From Prevotella histicola JCM 15637 = DNF00424 (GTDB lineage: Bacteria > Bacteroidota > Bacteroidia > Bacteroidales > Bacteroidaceae), in contig NZ_BAJX01000019.1 of assembly GCF_000613925.1 (NCBI RefSeq), forward strand, positions 1 to 51,377: a DNA stretch of 51,377 nt, in the 5' to 3' direction. The notes beneath the pieces are model-generated. The model saw only the letters and a list, made by a program, of their open reading frames with translations. It had not been told where the DNA came from and did not search any database. Made by a program: the position numbers and the translations under genes. Below, piece by piece: positions 1 to 9,117 of this stretch (the stretch's first letter is position 1; each line of letters starts with the position of its first letter).

Positions 1-1
1 G

Positions 2-601
2 GCTTACCGCCAAGTGATTGCTGATCTGCATGCTGCTGGATGCCGTAACATACAGTTTGACGACTGTACATGGAGCATGGTGGTTGACAAAAACTTCTGG
101 AAAGCTCTCGGAGGAGACAAAGATTCACTCGAGACTTTGGCTAATAACTATCTGAAGGTAAATAATCTGGCACTCGAAGGAAGACCGTCAGATATTGCAT
201 TCACCACTCATACCTGTCGAGGAAACTATCATTCCACCTACGCAGCAGAAGGAGCTTATGATCCCGTTGCACCGTTCGTCTTCGCAAAAGAGAATGTTGA
301 TGCTTTCTATCTGGAGTATGACGATGCCCGTTCTGGCAGCTTCGAACCACTGAAATATATCCCTGAAGGTAAGATAGTAGTGCTCGGACTCATCACAACC
401 AAGCGTCCTGAACTTGAAAATCCTGACGAAATAAAAGCCAGAATAGCTGATGCAGCACGATACATACCGCTTGAGAACCTCTGCCTCAGTCCACAATGTG
501 GCTTTGCTTCCTGTGAGATTGGCAACAAACTGACCGAAGCTGAACAGTGGGCAAAGATTGATCTTGTACAGAAGATTGCCGCAGAGGTGTGGGGAAAATA
601 G
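2..601 (+). CDS. Cobalamin-independent methionine synthase-like protein, 3' part
   Basis: The reading frame is open from base 2, so the gene starts before the window; only about the last 199 residues are present. The fragment matches the C-terminal catalytic barrel of the MetE / YxjG-type family, which moves a methyl group to a thiol bound to zinc. Visible family features are the FDDCTW strand, the HTCRGN segment that supplies zinc ligands, and the LSPQCGFAS segment near the C terminus that supplies the last cysteine ligand. Small YxjG-type proteins of about 370 residues carry this domain alone, while MetE has an extra N-terminal domain. The missing 5' end prevents a choice between them. The stop at 599-601 is followed by 429 bases without a gene. 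Confidence 0.85.
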   Translation, partial: AYRQVIADLHAAGCRNIQFDDCTWSMVVDKNFWKALGGDKDSLETLANNYLKVNNLALEGRPSDIAFTTHTCRGNYHSTYAAEGAYDPVAPFVFAKENVDAFYLEYDDARSGSFEPLKYIPEGKIVVLGLITTKRPELENPDEIKARIADAARYIPLENLCLSPQCGFASCEIGNKLTEAEQWAKIDLVQKIAAEVWGK

Positions 602-1030
602 AAGAGACTGCAGATAATGGGGACAAAGACTGAATGCCGATGAATCCATTATCGCAAGTTAAGAAATACTCTTACAAAGAGAACAAGAGTATTGTTAGTA
701 AAACAAACGAAAACTAAGAAAAACCAACTTTGTAACCTATAGAGTATCAAAGGGTTACGACGTGCTTTCCAAAAGGTGCCCTTTTACGTTTCAAAAGGGC
801 ACCTTTTACACTGTAAAAGGGCATGTTTTGCAATACAAAAGGGCGTCTTTTACAATGCAAAAGAGCATGTATTGAAAAGCACAAGAGGAATTAATTTGAC
901 AAAGGGGAACATTACCTGCAATAGCATAAACGCACTTTGAGGCATTTTTCATCAGGTATTCAGGCTTCTCTGCACAACACATGAACGCATATGAAGACCG
1001 TTCTACGTCTTTAATTCCAACTCGTTATTA
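602..1030. other. Intergenic stretch with a 22-bp-period repeat array
   Basis: No convincing gene is seen here. The segment separates convergently transcribed genes (the methyltransferase-like gene on plus, the LuxR gene on minus). It holds an inverted pair GTAACC/GGTTAC around 732-758 and the repeat array at 771-866. No clear T-tract terminator was recognised outside the array. Confidence 0.6.
771..866 (-). repeat. 22-bp-period dyad array, family 1, copy A
   Basis: The block AAAAGGGC or a close variant begins at 771, 793, 815, 837 and 859, exactly 22 bases apart. Read on the minus strand, each unit is CTTTT-N7-AAAAG (17 nt) followed by a 5-nt spacer ending in GCC. The first junction forms an 11-bp hairpin, GGTGCCCTTTT paired with AAAAGGGCACC. 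Related arrays lie at 12171-12280 and 35182-35280 in the opposite orientation. Confidence 0.85.
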
Positions 1031-1738
1031 TCAGATAAGCCCCTTTCTTCTGGCAATATTCACAGCTTCAATCATACTCCCTGCCCGTAATTTCTCCCGT
1101 ATATTCTGCCGATGTCGGTTGGCAGTATAGATACTTATGAAAAGCTTCTGGGCAATTTCCTTGCTGGAAAGGCCTTCACTGACAAGCAGAAGGATTTCTT
1201 TTTCCCGTGGAGTTAGCTGTGGAACGGTTTCATTCTCTACGGAGATAGGGACAATTTCACCCGTAACACAGTGCTTCATATGCACACGTACGGGCAGATT
1301 ATCCCCCTGTTCGGGAGCGATTTCTATGATACCCAGTATCAAACAGTTGTCCTCCGTCACCTCCATAAACTGCCGCTGGTGAATCACTCTCCTATAAACG
1401 CCATCAGGAGCCAAGCCCCTATACTCATAGATACATTTATATTGGGTTTGCTCTTCTTTGGGAAGTGTGGAAAGAAAAGTGGAGATTTCAGCGTCAATCT
1501 GATTCTTAAGTGCCAAGTCGTCTGGGTGAATACGATCCGTAAGGGGGTAATCCTGAACCTTATCACTACCTTGTTCAGGGATATCATCATAACCAAAGAG
1601 AGAGAACTTGTCGGAGATAAAGTAATAATGCCCGTACTTATCCACTATATAAACAGCGTTATTACCTATCTCGGAGAGCATCTCAGCATAGGGAATATAC
1701 TTCTTGACAAGTGCCTCAAGAGGATGGGTAGTGTTCAT
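1031..1738 (-). CDS. LuxR-family transcriptional regulator with PAS-like sensor domain
   Basis: This 235-residue protein has a C-terminal LuxR/FixJ helix-turn-helix at about residues 172-235, recognised by LTPREKEILLLVSEGLSSKEIA and the following TANRHRQNIREKL recognition region. The N-terminal part (about residues 15-150) looks like a PAS sensor: YIVDKYGHYYFISDKFSLFGYD and a HPDDL segment are typical. No receiver domain is present, so direct sensing of a small molecule or redox cue is more likely than phosphorylation by a kinase. It is transcribed away from the RetSat/reductase fusion gene, with only 84 bases between the two start codons. This makes local control of that gene plausible (inference). 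Confidence 0.85.
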   Translation of the reverse strand: MNTTHPLEALVKKYIPYAEMLSEIGNNAVYIVDKYGHYYFISDKFSLFGYDDIPEQGSDKVQDYPLTDRIHPDDLALKNQIDAEISTFLSTLPKEEQTQYKCIYEYRGLAPDGVYRRVIHQRQFMEVTEDNCLILGIIEIAPEQGDNLPVRVHMKHCVTGEIVPISVENETVPQLTPREKEILLLVSEGLSSKEIAQKLFISIYTANRHRQNIREKLRAGSMIEAVNIARRKGLI

Positions 1739-1762
1739 TTTCGTAAATGGTTATTTCTGCGT

Positions 1763-1794
1763 ATTGCACCTTTTGAGGTACAATAGTAATTTTG
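1763..1794 (+). promoter_or_regulatory. Bacteroidota-type promoter of the RetSat/reductase gene
   Basis: The -7 box TAATTTTG at 1787-1794 matches TAnnTTTG. A weak -33 element (ATTG, 1763-1766) lies 20 bases upstream. The start codon is at 1823. The segment is shared with the 5' end of the divergent LuxR gene. Confidence 0.6.
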
Positions 1795-1822
1795 CACCAA
1801 AGTTAAGAAAATATTTCAAGAA

Positions 1823-4039
1823 ATGAAAACATACAATAGTATTATTATAGGGAGCGGCTTGGGAGGTCTGACAGCTGGTGCATTACTTGCTCTTTGGGGT
1901 AAAAAAGTCCTGGTACTTGAGCAACATTACATAGCGGGAGGATGTGCTACAGCCTTCAAACGCAAGGATTTCCTCATGGAAGTGGGGCTACATGAGATAG
2001 ACGGTCTGCATGAACAGGATTTCAAACGCCCCATAATGGAGTTGTTAGGGCTCTTCGATGGGGTTGAATTCATAAAGATTCCCGAACTATACCATATAAG
2101 AAAAGGTGGCTTTTCGTATGTCCTGCCAGAGGGAAAGCAAGCAAAAGAACAACTAATACGGGATTTTCCTAAAGAGGGAAAGTCCATCAATGACTTCTTC
2201 ATCACCATAGAAAAGTTGTATAAAGAAATGCATCAGATGCCTCGTAGTAAGTGGTTCAGACGACTGATATCCCCCTTGATGCCCTTACTCTACCCTACTA
2301 TAGCCCGCACTTCCCGACTCACTGCAGGTGAATGGCTCGACCAACACTTTAAGGATAAACGCCTAAAAACTATTCTTACAGCTAATATGTGCTATTATAC
2401 TGATGACCCATTCAACCTGTCTCTGATGTACTTTCTGGTGGCTCAAGGCAGCTATCTCAACGGTGGAGGACACTTTGTAAAAGGGGGTTCACAAGCCTTG
2501 TCCAATTACTTAGTCCACTTTATTGAGCAACATGGTGGTCAGGTGCTCACGGGGAAGTACGCTAAGGAGATACTGATAGAGAACAACCGTGCTGTTGGGG
2601 TTGCCTATCAGGACACTTTCAACAGAACAATTCCTATGGAAAAGGTCTATGCAGACACCGTGATTGCCAATGCTGCCCAGCCCAATGTTGCCCAAATGCT
2701 ACCCGAACCACAGCGCAGTGCATTACAAAAGAGGATCGGCAAACTAAGACCAGCATGCTCCTTGCTCTCTGTTTATTTAGGATTTAATATTGATTTGAGG
2801 GAGTTGGGGGTTACACATTATTCTAATGTGATTCTCAACAAAGCACTAAAATCACTCAAAGACATGAAAGACGATGCACACAGTCCATGGGCTGAACGGT
2901 CGTTTACATTCGTCAATTACGGGGTGATAGACGCTCAGTTATGTCCCAAAGGGAAGAGTTTCGGAGTCATCTGCACTACTGATTACTTAGCCGATTGGGA
3001 GAAACTTGATGATAAAGACTATCAGAAACAGAAAGAAGTAGTTGCAAGAACACTGTTGAATCGGTTGGAAAAAGAATATCCAACCATACTGAACTACTTG
3101 GAATATTACGAAGTAGCAACCCCGAAAACCATTCATCGTTATACGCTCAACCCTGCAGGTACCGCCTATGGATACGTACAATCCACAGGTCAGACAGGAC
3201 CATCGAGAGAAAAAATGACCGCATCCCCTGTAAGAAACCTATACTTCTCCTCTGCCTGGGCACCATCAGGAGGTGGTTATTCTGGGGCTATTTACAGTGG
3301 ATTCTTTACTGCTAAAGCGATGAACAAAGCCGTTAAATGGTGTAGCTACACACCTTCTAAGATCGAAGACACCCGTAAAGTAAGTCTCTTAAGCAAGGAA
3401 ATCATCTCAGATAACACCTTGTTACTGACCTTCGAGAAGCCCAAAGGACTGACATATAAGGCTGGACAATATGCCGTATTACAACTACATACACCCCAAT
3501 ACACGCATCTTGACATGCCTTTGCGTCCCCTATCAATGGTCTCTCACCCCTCACAGGACACGCTGAAGTTTGCCATGCGCATCAGTAACAGTGCCTTCAA
3601 GAGAAGTATAATGGATATGTCCGTGGGTGATCAGGCGACAATCTTTGCACCAATGGGTGATTTCACCCTACGAAACAAGGGTCATGTGGTGTTCTTTGTA
3701 GCAGGAATAGGCATTACACCTGTTGTCTCTATGCTCAAGGAATTGGAACTACAGCATTTCATTGGGCATGTAACGTTGTGCTATTCATGTAAGAATGAAT
3801 CGGCAGCTGCCTTCCACAAGGATTTAAAACAATGTTCTTTACCCAACTATACCTATCTACCTGTCTTTACACAGACCCAGAAACGCATAGATAAGACCTA
3901 TATTAGCATGCATATTCCTTATCTTTTAGACAGCCAATGCTATATCGTTGGTACGTGTCCATTTGTAAAAGAGATAGAGACTATCCTACTTGAACAGGGC
4001 GTTCAGAGAGAATCTATAGTGAAAGACGACTTCAATTAA
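1823..4039 (+). CDS. RetSat/CrtI-like FAD oxidoreductase fused to a ferredoxin-reductase-type domain
   Basis: This 738-residue two-domain protein begins with an amine-oxidase/phytoene-desaturase-type fold. The dinucleotide motif GSGLGGLTAG sits at about residues 8-17, the ribose-binding acid is in VLEQH, and the AGGCATAF and GLHEIDG segments resemble all-trans-retinol 13,14-reductase and related polyene oxidoreductases. That half ends near residue 510 with the usual C-terminal FAD signature (SSAWAPSGGGYSGAIYSG). A complete ferredoxin-NADP reductase-type module follows from about residue 515: RPLSMVS (FAD binding), FVAGIGITPV (NAD(P) binding) and a C-terminal DDFN. No 2Fe-2S domain is present. 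The inference is that the second module feeds electrons from NAD(P)H to the first. Substrate is unknown and no carotenoid genes are adjacent. Confidence 0.85.
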   Translation: MKTYNSIIIGSGLGGLTAGALLALWGKKVLVLEQHYIAGGCATAFKRKDFLMEVGLHEIDGLHEQDFKRPIMELLGLFDGVEFIKIPELYHIRKGGFSYVLPEGKQAKEQLIRDFPKEGKSINDFFITIEKLYKEMHQMPRSKWFRRLISPLMPLLYPTIARTSRLTAGEWLDQHFKDKRLKTILTANMCYYTDDPFNLSLMYFLVAQGSYLNGGGHFVKGGSQALSNYLVHFIEQHGGQVLTGKYAKEILIENNRAVGVAYQDTFNRTIPMEKVYADTVIANAAQPNVAQMLPEPQRSALQKRIGKLRPACSLLSVYLGFNIDLRELGVTHYSNVILNKALKSLKDMKDDAHSPWAERSFTFVNYGVIDAQLCPKGKSFGVICTTDYLADWEKLDDKDYQKQKEVVARTLLNRLEKEYPTILNYLEYYEVATPKTIHRYTLNPAGTAYGYVQSTGQTGPSREKMTASPVRNLYFSSAWAPSGGGYSGAIYSGFFTAKAMNKAVKWCSYTPSKIEDTRKVSLLSKEIISDNTLLLTFEKPKGLTYKAGQYAVLQLHTPQYTHLDMPLRPLSMVSHPSQDTLKFAMRISNSAFKRSIMDMSVGDQATIFAPMGDFTLRNKGHVVFFVAGIGITPVVSMLKELELQHFIGHVTLCYSCKNESAAAFHKDLKQCSLPNYTYLPVFTQTQKRIDKTYISMHIPYLLDSQCYIVGTCPFVKEIETILLEQGVQRESIVKDDFN

Positions 4040-4141
4040 GAGCATATTTCCGAGTGATTACACCATGAAAGAGACGCTATTTAAACGTTTACCATCGTCT
4101 ATTGGGGGCATAAAGTAATGAGAAATCATAATAATTGGGTA

Positions 4142-4172
4142 TTGCAGCCTATCTATATAATAATTATCTTTG
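4142..4172 (+). promoter_or_regulatory. Bacteroidota-type promoter of the secreted-protein/haem cluster
   Basis: TTG at 4142-4144 is followed after 20 bases by TATCTTTG at 4165-4172. Transcription should start a few bases later, so the gene must begin at ATG 4209. An upstream ATG at 4170 overlaps the -7 box and cannot be the start. Confidence 0.75.
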
Positions 4173-4208
4173 CACCCAATAATAATACTTAACAATATAA
4201 TAAGTTAC

Positions 4209-4682
4209 ATGAAAAAAGTTTTACGTACACTTACACTCGCCTTATTGGCACTCTTCGCCAGTACGACAGTTCGTGCTGCCGATCATGTGAAAGTAAGCGA
4301 GAAAGACGGAAAGACCACTATCTTTGCCCTGTCTGACGACCCTACAGTAACTTTTACGGCTACTGATCTTGTCATAACAGCAGGCACAAAGACCGTGAAC
4401 TTCCCTCTTACAGAAGGTCTTACCTTCGAGATTATCACAGAACCAACAGCTATTCAAACCGCACCTAACGCATCACGTGACGTGCGCTTCACACTTGACA
4501 ACAGCGTTAAAGGTGAAGGATTACAACCCGGAAGCACTGTTGCTGTCTATCGCATTGACGGTCAGACAGTAGGTACAGCGACCGTTAACAGCAACGGTTC
4601 TGTGGAGATTCCGCTCAATGGACTACGTGGAATCTTCATCGTTAAATCATCAACTAAATCATTCAAATTTATCAAGAAGTAA
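4209..4682 (+). CDS. Secreted protein with C-terminal sorting-like domain
   Basis: The 157-residue product begins with a signal peptide (MKKVLRTLTLALLALFASTTVRA, cleavage after about residue 23). The mature part is beta-rich and Thr/Val-rich. The last 55 residues, with VAVYRIDGQTVG, an LNGLRGIFIV segment and the terminal KFIKK, resemble the type A C-terminal domain used by the type IX (Por) secretion system or a related Prevotella surface-protein C terminus. The resemblance is by pattern only. The stop codon overlaps the next start (TAATG at 4680-4684), so translation of the two genes is probably coupled. The start was chosen from the promoter position and the signal peptide. Function is unknown; as first gene of the cluster it may be exported with the haem-uptake proteins. 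Confidence 0.75.
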   Translation: MKKVLRTLTLALLALFASTTVRAADHVKVSEKDGKTTIFALSDDPTVTFTATDLVITAGTKTVNFPLTEGLTFEIITEPTAIQTAPNASRDVRFTLDNSVKGEGLQPGSTVAVYRIDGQTVGTATVNSNGSVEIPLNGLRGIFIVKSSTKSFKFIKK

Positions 4683-5251
4683 TGAAAAAGCTTTTTACAC
4701 TAATAGCAATTGCCCTCATGGGGGTAGCAAATCTGCAGGCACAGACCGTAACTATCAATAAAAAGGATGGTTCAAGTGTAACTTTTGAAACAAAAGATAT
4801 AAAAGATATCAAGTTCGTACCTGCTGCTTCAAGTAATGAAGAGGTATATACAGGAAAAGGAACCATCAAGATTGGAGGTATGTTTGGTCCTTACGAATCT
4901 AAAGGTTCATCCTATACTATCGTTAAAAATGCCAACGGTACCATCACCGTTATGGTTGCTGAAGAGAAATATGAAGGCTTACCTGTAATGGGTAACACGG
5001 TCATTGGCACATATACTGTGAAGAATATAGCTTATGATGAGGCAACAAAAACCTACTCACGTGAGCTTGCTAAGGATGGCATCAAGGTACATGTGAAAGG
5101 TAATACCATGGACAAAGACCTTGACTTCATCAAACCAAGCAAGATAACAATTAAGTTTGTAGGGACTAATTCCATCTCTGTTAACTCAGTATATCAGTTC
5201 ACTGGTATGCCAATGGATATCAAAGCAGAGTTCAATGGTCAGAAGAAATAA
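4682..5251 (+). CDS. Calycin-like secreted protein
   Basis: The 189-residue product has a signal peptide (MKKLFTLIAIALMGVANLQAQ). A short segment follows, TVTINKKDGSSVTFETKDI and DIKFVP, of a kind frequent at the N termini of Prevotella exported proteins. From about residue 57 to the end the alternating strands (GTIKIGGMFGPYESKGSSYTI, then ITIKFVGT) look like the calycin-like (lipocalin-type barrel) domain found in Bacteroidota. Calycins usually bind small hydrophobic ligands in the barrel; the ligand here is unknown. The gene starts inside the stop codon of the preceding gene and is 13 bases from the HmuY-like gene, so the three are probably one transcript. A haem-related or lipid-binding role is an inference from position. 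Confidence 0.7.
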   Translation: MKKLFTLIAIALMGVANLQAQTVTINKKDGSSVTFETKDIKDIKFVPAASSNEEVYTGKGTIKIGGMFGPYESKGSSYTIVKNANGTITVMVAEEKYEGLPVMGNTVIGTYTVKNIAYDEATKTYSRELAKDGIKVHVKGNTMDKDLDFIKPSKITIKFVGTNSISVNSVYQFTGMPMDIKAEFNGQKK

Positions 5252-5264
5252 GTCTGAATGACCT

Positions 5265-6050
5265 ATGCATAAAGCATTAAAGTCGATAAGACTCCTTGCT
5301 GGTGGTGTCATCCTGTTGATGGCATCAGCATGCAATGGGGTCTTTGATGATATATATGACACACCTTCCAACGCCACAAACGTCATGCAAGGACAACTCT
5401 TTGTGAACGCAACAAGCTGGAAGGACTGGTATTATGTTGACTTCGACTCACTGCAACAGTATGTTGAACGAAAGGATACGGCTGGTTTGCAGAGGGCTCA
5501 GACCGTCTTCACAGCTTATCCAATACCAACAACCGGAGCACCATCTGACGGAAAAACGGGTTTATATTCCTATTGGTTCGATGTCTTTGGAGAGGGGATC
5601 TCAAAGTATGAACGGCGTGGTTACACACCAACAGGGGCACAACCAGAGCCTGCATCATGGAGTCTTGCATTCCATCGGAACAATGTTCGGACGAACGGAG
5701 GAGCGGTGTTGGAAACCCGTTACACCTCCCTTGACGAGCTACCAAAGAACAGTTCGGAGTTTACAGGAGCTGTTTTCACGGGTGATGAGTGGAGTGAGTC
5801 GGAGGTTTGGGCTGACCAATCACAGATGTTATCAGGGATTATTGGCTGCCAGGGTATCACTATTAATAAGGTGTTATCATCCTGGTTACGCATCAATATT
5901 CCTCCTATGCCTCCTCAGTTTACCCTGAACAGTCATGTGTTTATCATCCGATTGAAGAACGGAAAGTACGCTGCTGTACAGTTAAAGAACTACATGGACA
6001 CTTCAGGAACAAAGTGTTGGTTGACAATTAATTATAAATATCCATACTAA
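5265..6050 (+). CDS. hmuY: HmuY-like haem-binding lipoprotein
   Basis: The 261-residue product has a lipoprotein signal peptide with the lipobox LMASAC (Cys at about residue 23). The mature part has the HmuY-family hallmark WSLAFHRNNVRTNGGA at about residues 130-145, and a beta-rich C-terminal half ending in KNGKYAAVQLKNYMDTSGTKCWLTINYKY. HmuY proteins sit on the outer surface and take haem from host proteins to hand it to the HmuR receptor. Porphyromonas HmuY uses two histidines for haem iron, whereas Prevotella homologues are reported to use methionines. Met is available here in QSQML and in PPMPP, but the ligands cannot be assigned by eye. The next gene is the TonB receptor, 9 bases on, as in hmuYR loci. 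Confidence 0.8.
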   Translation: MHKALKSIRLLAGGVILLMASACNGVFDDIYDTPSNATNVMQGQLFVNATSWKDWYYVDFDSLQQYVERKDTAGLQRAQTVFTAYPIPTTGAPSDGKTGLYSYWFDVFGEGISKYERRGYTPTGAQPEPASWSLAFHRNNVRTNGGAVLETRYTSLDELPKNSSEFTGAVFTGDEWSESEVWADQSQMLSGIIGCQGITINKVLSSWLRINIPPMPPQFTLNSHVFIIRLKNGKYAAVQLKNYMDTSGTKCWLTINYKYPY

Positions 6051-6059
6051 ACCCACGTT

Positions 6060-8014
6060 ATGAGGTCTTCAATACTTATCACTGTCATTGCTTCCTTACT
6101 TCCTTTGACGGGCTGGGCAGAGGTTTTTCCTGACTCTCTTGCCGCCCCCATAGAGATGGAACAGGTTGTAGTGACGGGTACACGTACGCCGAAATTGCTT
6201 GCCAACACCCCCGTTCTGACGAAGGTTATATCGGCTGATGACATCCGAAAGGCCGATGCCACGAACCTACATGACCTATTACAACAAGTCATTCCAGGCG
6301 TAGAATTCTCCTATGCCATGAACCAACAGGTGCACATGAACCTATCTGGCTTTGCCGGACAGAGTGTCCTTATCCTCGTTGATGGCGAACGATTGGCAGG
6401 TGAAACGATGGACGATGTGGACTTCACACGCATCGGTATGCAGAATATTGACCATATAGAGATTGTCAAAGGAGCTGCCTCAGCCTCTACGGATCGAACG
6501 CTGCGGGTGGAGTTATCAATATTATCACGAAGAAAGGAGTACGAAATTTCGCACTAAACGTCAACGCTCGCTGGTCGAAACACAATGAACAACGATACGG
6601 TTTATCCCTTCAGCTGGGGAAAAAGCAATGGAATAACTTGCTAACTGTCAACAGAAACAGTGTAGATAACTACAATGTCACCAACGGACTGCACCCTATC
6701 ACACGCGTCATTTCCACGATATACGGTGATAAAGTATGGGATTTCAAGGATCAACTGTCGTATTCTCCGAACGAAAAGATAAAGATAACAGGACGAGCAG
6801 GTTACTTCTTCCGACAGATGACACGTACAGAAGAGGTGCCAGAACGCTACCGTGACTTCACAGGAGGACTGCGTGGAGAGTGGAAACCAACGGAGAATGA
6901 TGAACTTTCGTTGGCTTATTCCTTTGATCAATACGACAAATCAGACTATCAACGCATCACACGTCTTGACATAAGAGACTATTCCAACGTGCAAAACAGT
7001 GTCAGATTGCTTTACAATCACACTTTCTCAGGGGGTAATGTACTGTCGGTTGGTACCGATTTCATGCACGATTATCTCTTCAACACAAACATTGAAGGTC
7101 ATACACGTACGCAGGATGCCTTTGATGCATTCGCCCAATACGATTGGAACATTAATAAACAATGGGAGATTGTAGGGGCTTTGCGTTACGATTACTTCTC
7201 GGATGGACACGTATCACGCCTTACTCCGAAACTCAATCTACGCTATCAGCCCATCCGAAACCTCAATATCCGACTCGGATATGGCATGGGATTCCGTGCT
7301 CCAACACTAAAGGAGAAGTACTATAACTTCGACATGGCAGGTATCTGGATAGTAGAAGGTAACCCCAATTTGAAGCCAGAAGTGAGTCATAACATCAACC
7401 TTTCAGCTGATTATACCAAAGGACATTACAACTTTACGGTGAGTGGTTACTACAATAAAATTGATAATAAGATAGCCACGGGAGCACCTTTCTATAAGTC
7501 AGCAACCGACATTATGCCCCATCTTCCCTATCTAAACCTCCAGAATTATAATGTTATTGGAGCAGAAGCAACGGTACAAGGACGATGGAGCAACGGTATT
7601 ACAGCACGTCTGGCATATGCTTACACAGACGAACACCTACCCAAGAACAAGGCAGGAGAGTCTGTAAACAATCAATATATCCCTGCTCGTAAACATTCAA
7701 TGACGGGACATATTGACTGGGATCACCAGTTTTCACAGCATTATGGATTAGATATTAGCTTAGACGGACGCTTCCTTTCGGCTGTTGACAACTATGAATT
7801 CGTTGATTATTACGACATATCAAAAGGTATCAACACCATTCATTACCCTGCATATGTGCTCTTCAAGCTGGCATTAGTCCAACGTTTCGGTAAGAAAATA
7901 AAGGTTTCTCTCGCACTCGATAACCTCTTTAATTATAAACCAGAGTACTATTATCTCAACTGTCCACTGACAGATGGTACGAAATTGATGGTAGGAGTGA
8001 GTGTAGATATATAG
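6060..8014 (+). pseudogene. hmuR: HmuR-like TonB-dependent haem receptor, interrupted by a 1-base frameshift
   Basis: Two reading frames make one receptor of about 651 residues. The 5' part (6060 to about 6487) has a signal peptide, a TonB-box-like EMEQVVVTGTRTPK and the plug domain (SGFAGQSVLILVDGERL, IDHIEIVKGAASA). The expected plug continuation YGSNAAGGVINIITKKG is encoded one frame back from 6488, and that frame runs through the barrel to the C-terminal strand at 8014. Adding one C at 6484-6485 (GCCTC to GCCCTC, giving Ser-Ala-Leu-Tyr) restores the whole protein. As written, the product stops at 6557 after the plug. Its position after the HmuY-like gene indicates haem import. Whether the break is real or a consensus error cannot be told here; seven further frameshifts in the window look alike. 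Confidence 0.85.
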
Positions 8015-8181
8015 GAAAGAGACACCAACTTCTCCCCTTCCACGAATGGGAAAGGCTGCTATTACAGAGAAATAACCTATGAGATGGGTATGATTAGTAC
8101 GTCATTTACTCACGTATCTACCGTAGAGAGTCCTATAAACATACAGAAAAAGAAAGATTGTAACAATGAAATAATAATATA

Positions 8182-9117
8182 ATGGAAGTCCAAACATCAA
8201 ACATTGAAGACCAAAGCACAAAGGAGAAAGGTCAGAAATCAAAGAAAATATACCCTTGGCGAGCCATCGCTTCGTTCCTTCTTGTATTGTTTACGATGCC
8301 ATTAGGGCACGCAATCATGATACTAATGGAGAAGTTTATGGACCCTACAGCCGTTCATTATGCAGGTTTCACAATGGGATTCGTGGGGTTGATAATGGTA
8401 ATCATTGGTGTATTCGTCAAGGGAGACACCCGACAGACCCTCTGGGGGCTCATTGGTGGACTGCTTTTCTGGACGGGTTGGGTAGAGTTTCTCTTCCTTT
8501 ACTATGCCCGGAGATATGGTGTTCCACCAGAGATAGAGAACGGTCAGGTAGTAACCAAACCCGAATATCTCATCATGCCAGCCTCCTTTGGAATGTGGAT
8601 GATGGTCATGACAATGTATATCTTCAGTACAAAGAACGGTTGTGACTTCATCACTTGGATACAGAAAAAGTGTTTTGGGAAGCGCAAACAACAGATTGTC
8701 TTCCAGCCAATGACCCGCCATACCTCCATAGTAACGTTCATGGAACTGAACATGATGCTATGGGCTTTATACTTATTGTTGATGTTTTGCTACGATAAGA
8801 ACTTCCTTGGCGACCACCATCCCGTGACTTATCTTGTTGGTGTCAGCTGTCTTGTTGGGTCATTATTCATGTTCAAACGCCAGCTTTTCCTGGCTTCTTG
8901 GGGTGCAAACATCCGTATGGCGATTGCTACAGTGATTATCTTTTGGACTCCAGTGGAGATCCTTGGGCGTATAAACTTCTTCCATGAGTTCTGGGTTGAA
9001 CCAGAGAAATACACGTTCCTCATGGTCTGTATCCTCATCGCTTTCATCTTTTTACTCCTCTATTTCTGGTTTAAAGCATCAAAAAGGAGGAAGTTCAAGA
9101 GTCAATCAGTGGGCTAA
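8182..9117 (+). CDS. Conserved-looking membrane protein with eight predicted TM helices
   Basis: I do not recognise the family. The 311-residue protein has a charged, hydrophilic N terminus of about 28 residues rich in Lys, Glu and Gln. About eight hydrophobic segments follow, starting near residues 29, 60, 86, 129, 190, 214, 247 and 278. It ends in a Lys/Arg-rich tail, so both ends probably lie in the cytoplasm. Between helices 3 and 4 is an acidic loop (RRYGVPPEIENGQVV), and between 4 and 5 a basic loop (KKCFGKRKQQ). It follows the haem receptor by 167 bases on the same strand, with no clear terminator between them, so co-transcription is possible. A part in haem or metal handling is only a guess from position. 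Confidence 0.7.
   Translation: MEVQTSNIEDQSTKEKGQKSKKIYPWRAIASFLLVLFTMPLGHAIMILMEKFMDPTAVHYAGFTMGFVGLIMVIIGVFVKGDTRQTLWGLIGGLLFWTGWVEFLFLYYARRYGVPPEIENGQVVTKPEYLIMPASFGMWMMVMTMYIFSTKNGCDFITWIQKKCFGKRKQQIVFQPMTRHTSIVTFMELNMMLWALYLLLMFCYDKNFLGDHHPVTYLVGVSCLVGSLFMFKRQLFLASWGANIRMAIATVIIFWTPVEILGRINFFHEFWVEPEKYTFLMVCILIAFIFLLLYFWFKASKRRKFKSQSVG

Noticed and set aside
771..866. The 22-bp arrays as CRISPR arrays
   Set aside because: The repeat parts are too short, the variable part is only 7 bases, and no cas genes are present.
1031..4039. A carotenoid, flexirubin or aryl-polyene pigment cluster around the RetSat-like gene
   Set aside because: No phytoene synthase, ketosynthase, acyltransferase or ammonia-lyase gene is adjacent.
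4170..4208. An earlier ATG for the secreted protein
   Set aside because: It overlaps the -7 box TATCTTTG at 4165-4172 and would put 13 residues in front of a normal signal peptide.
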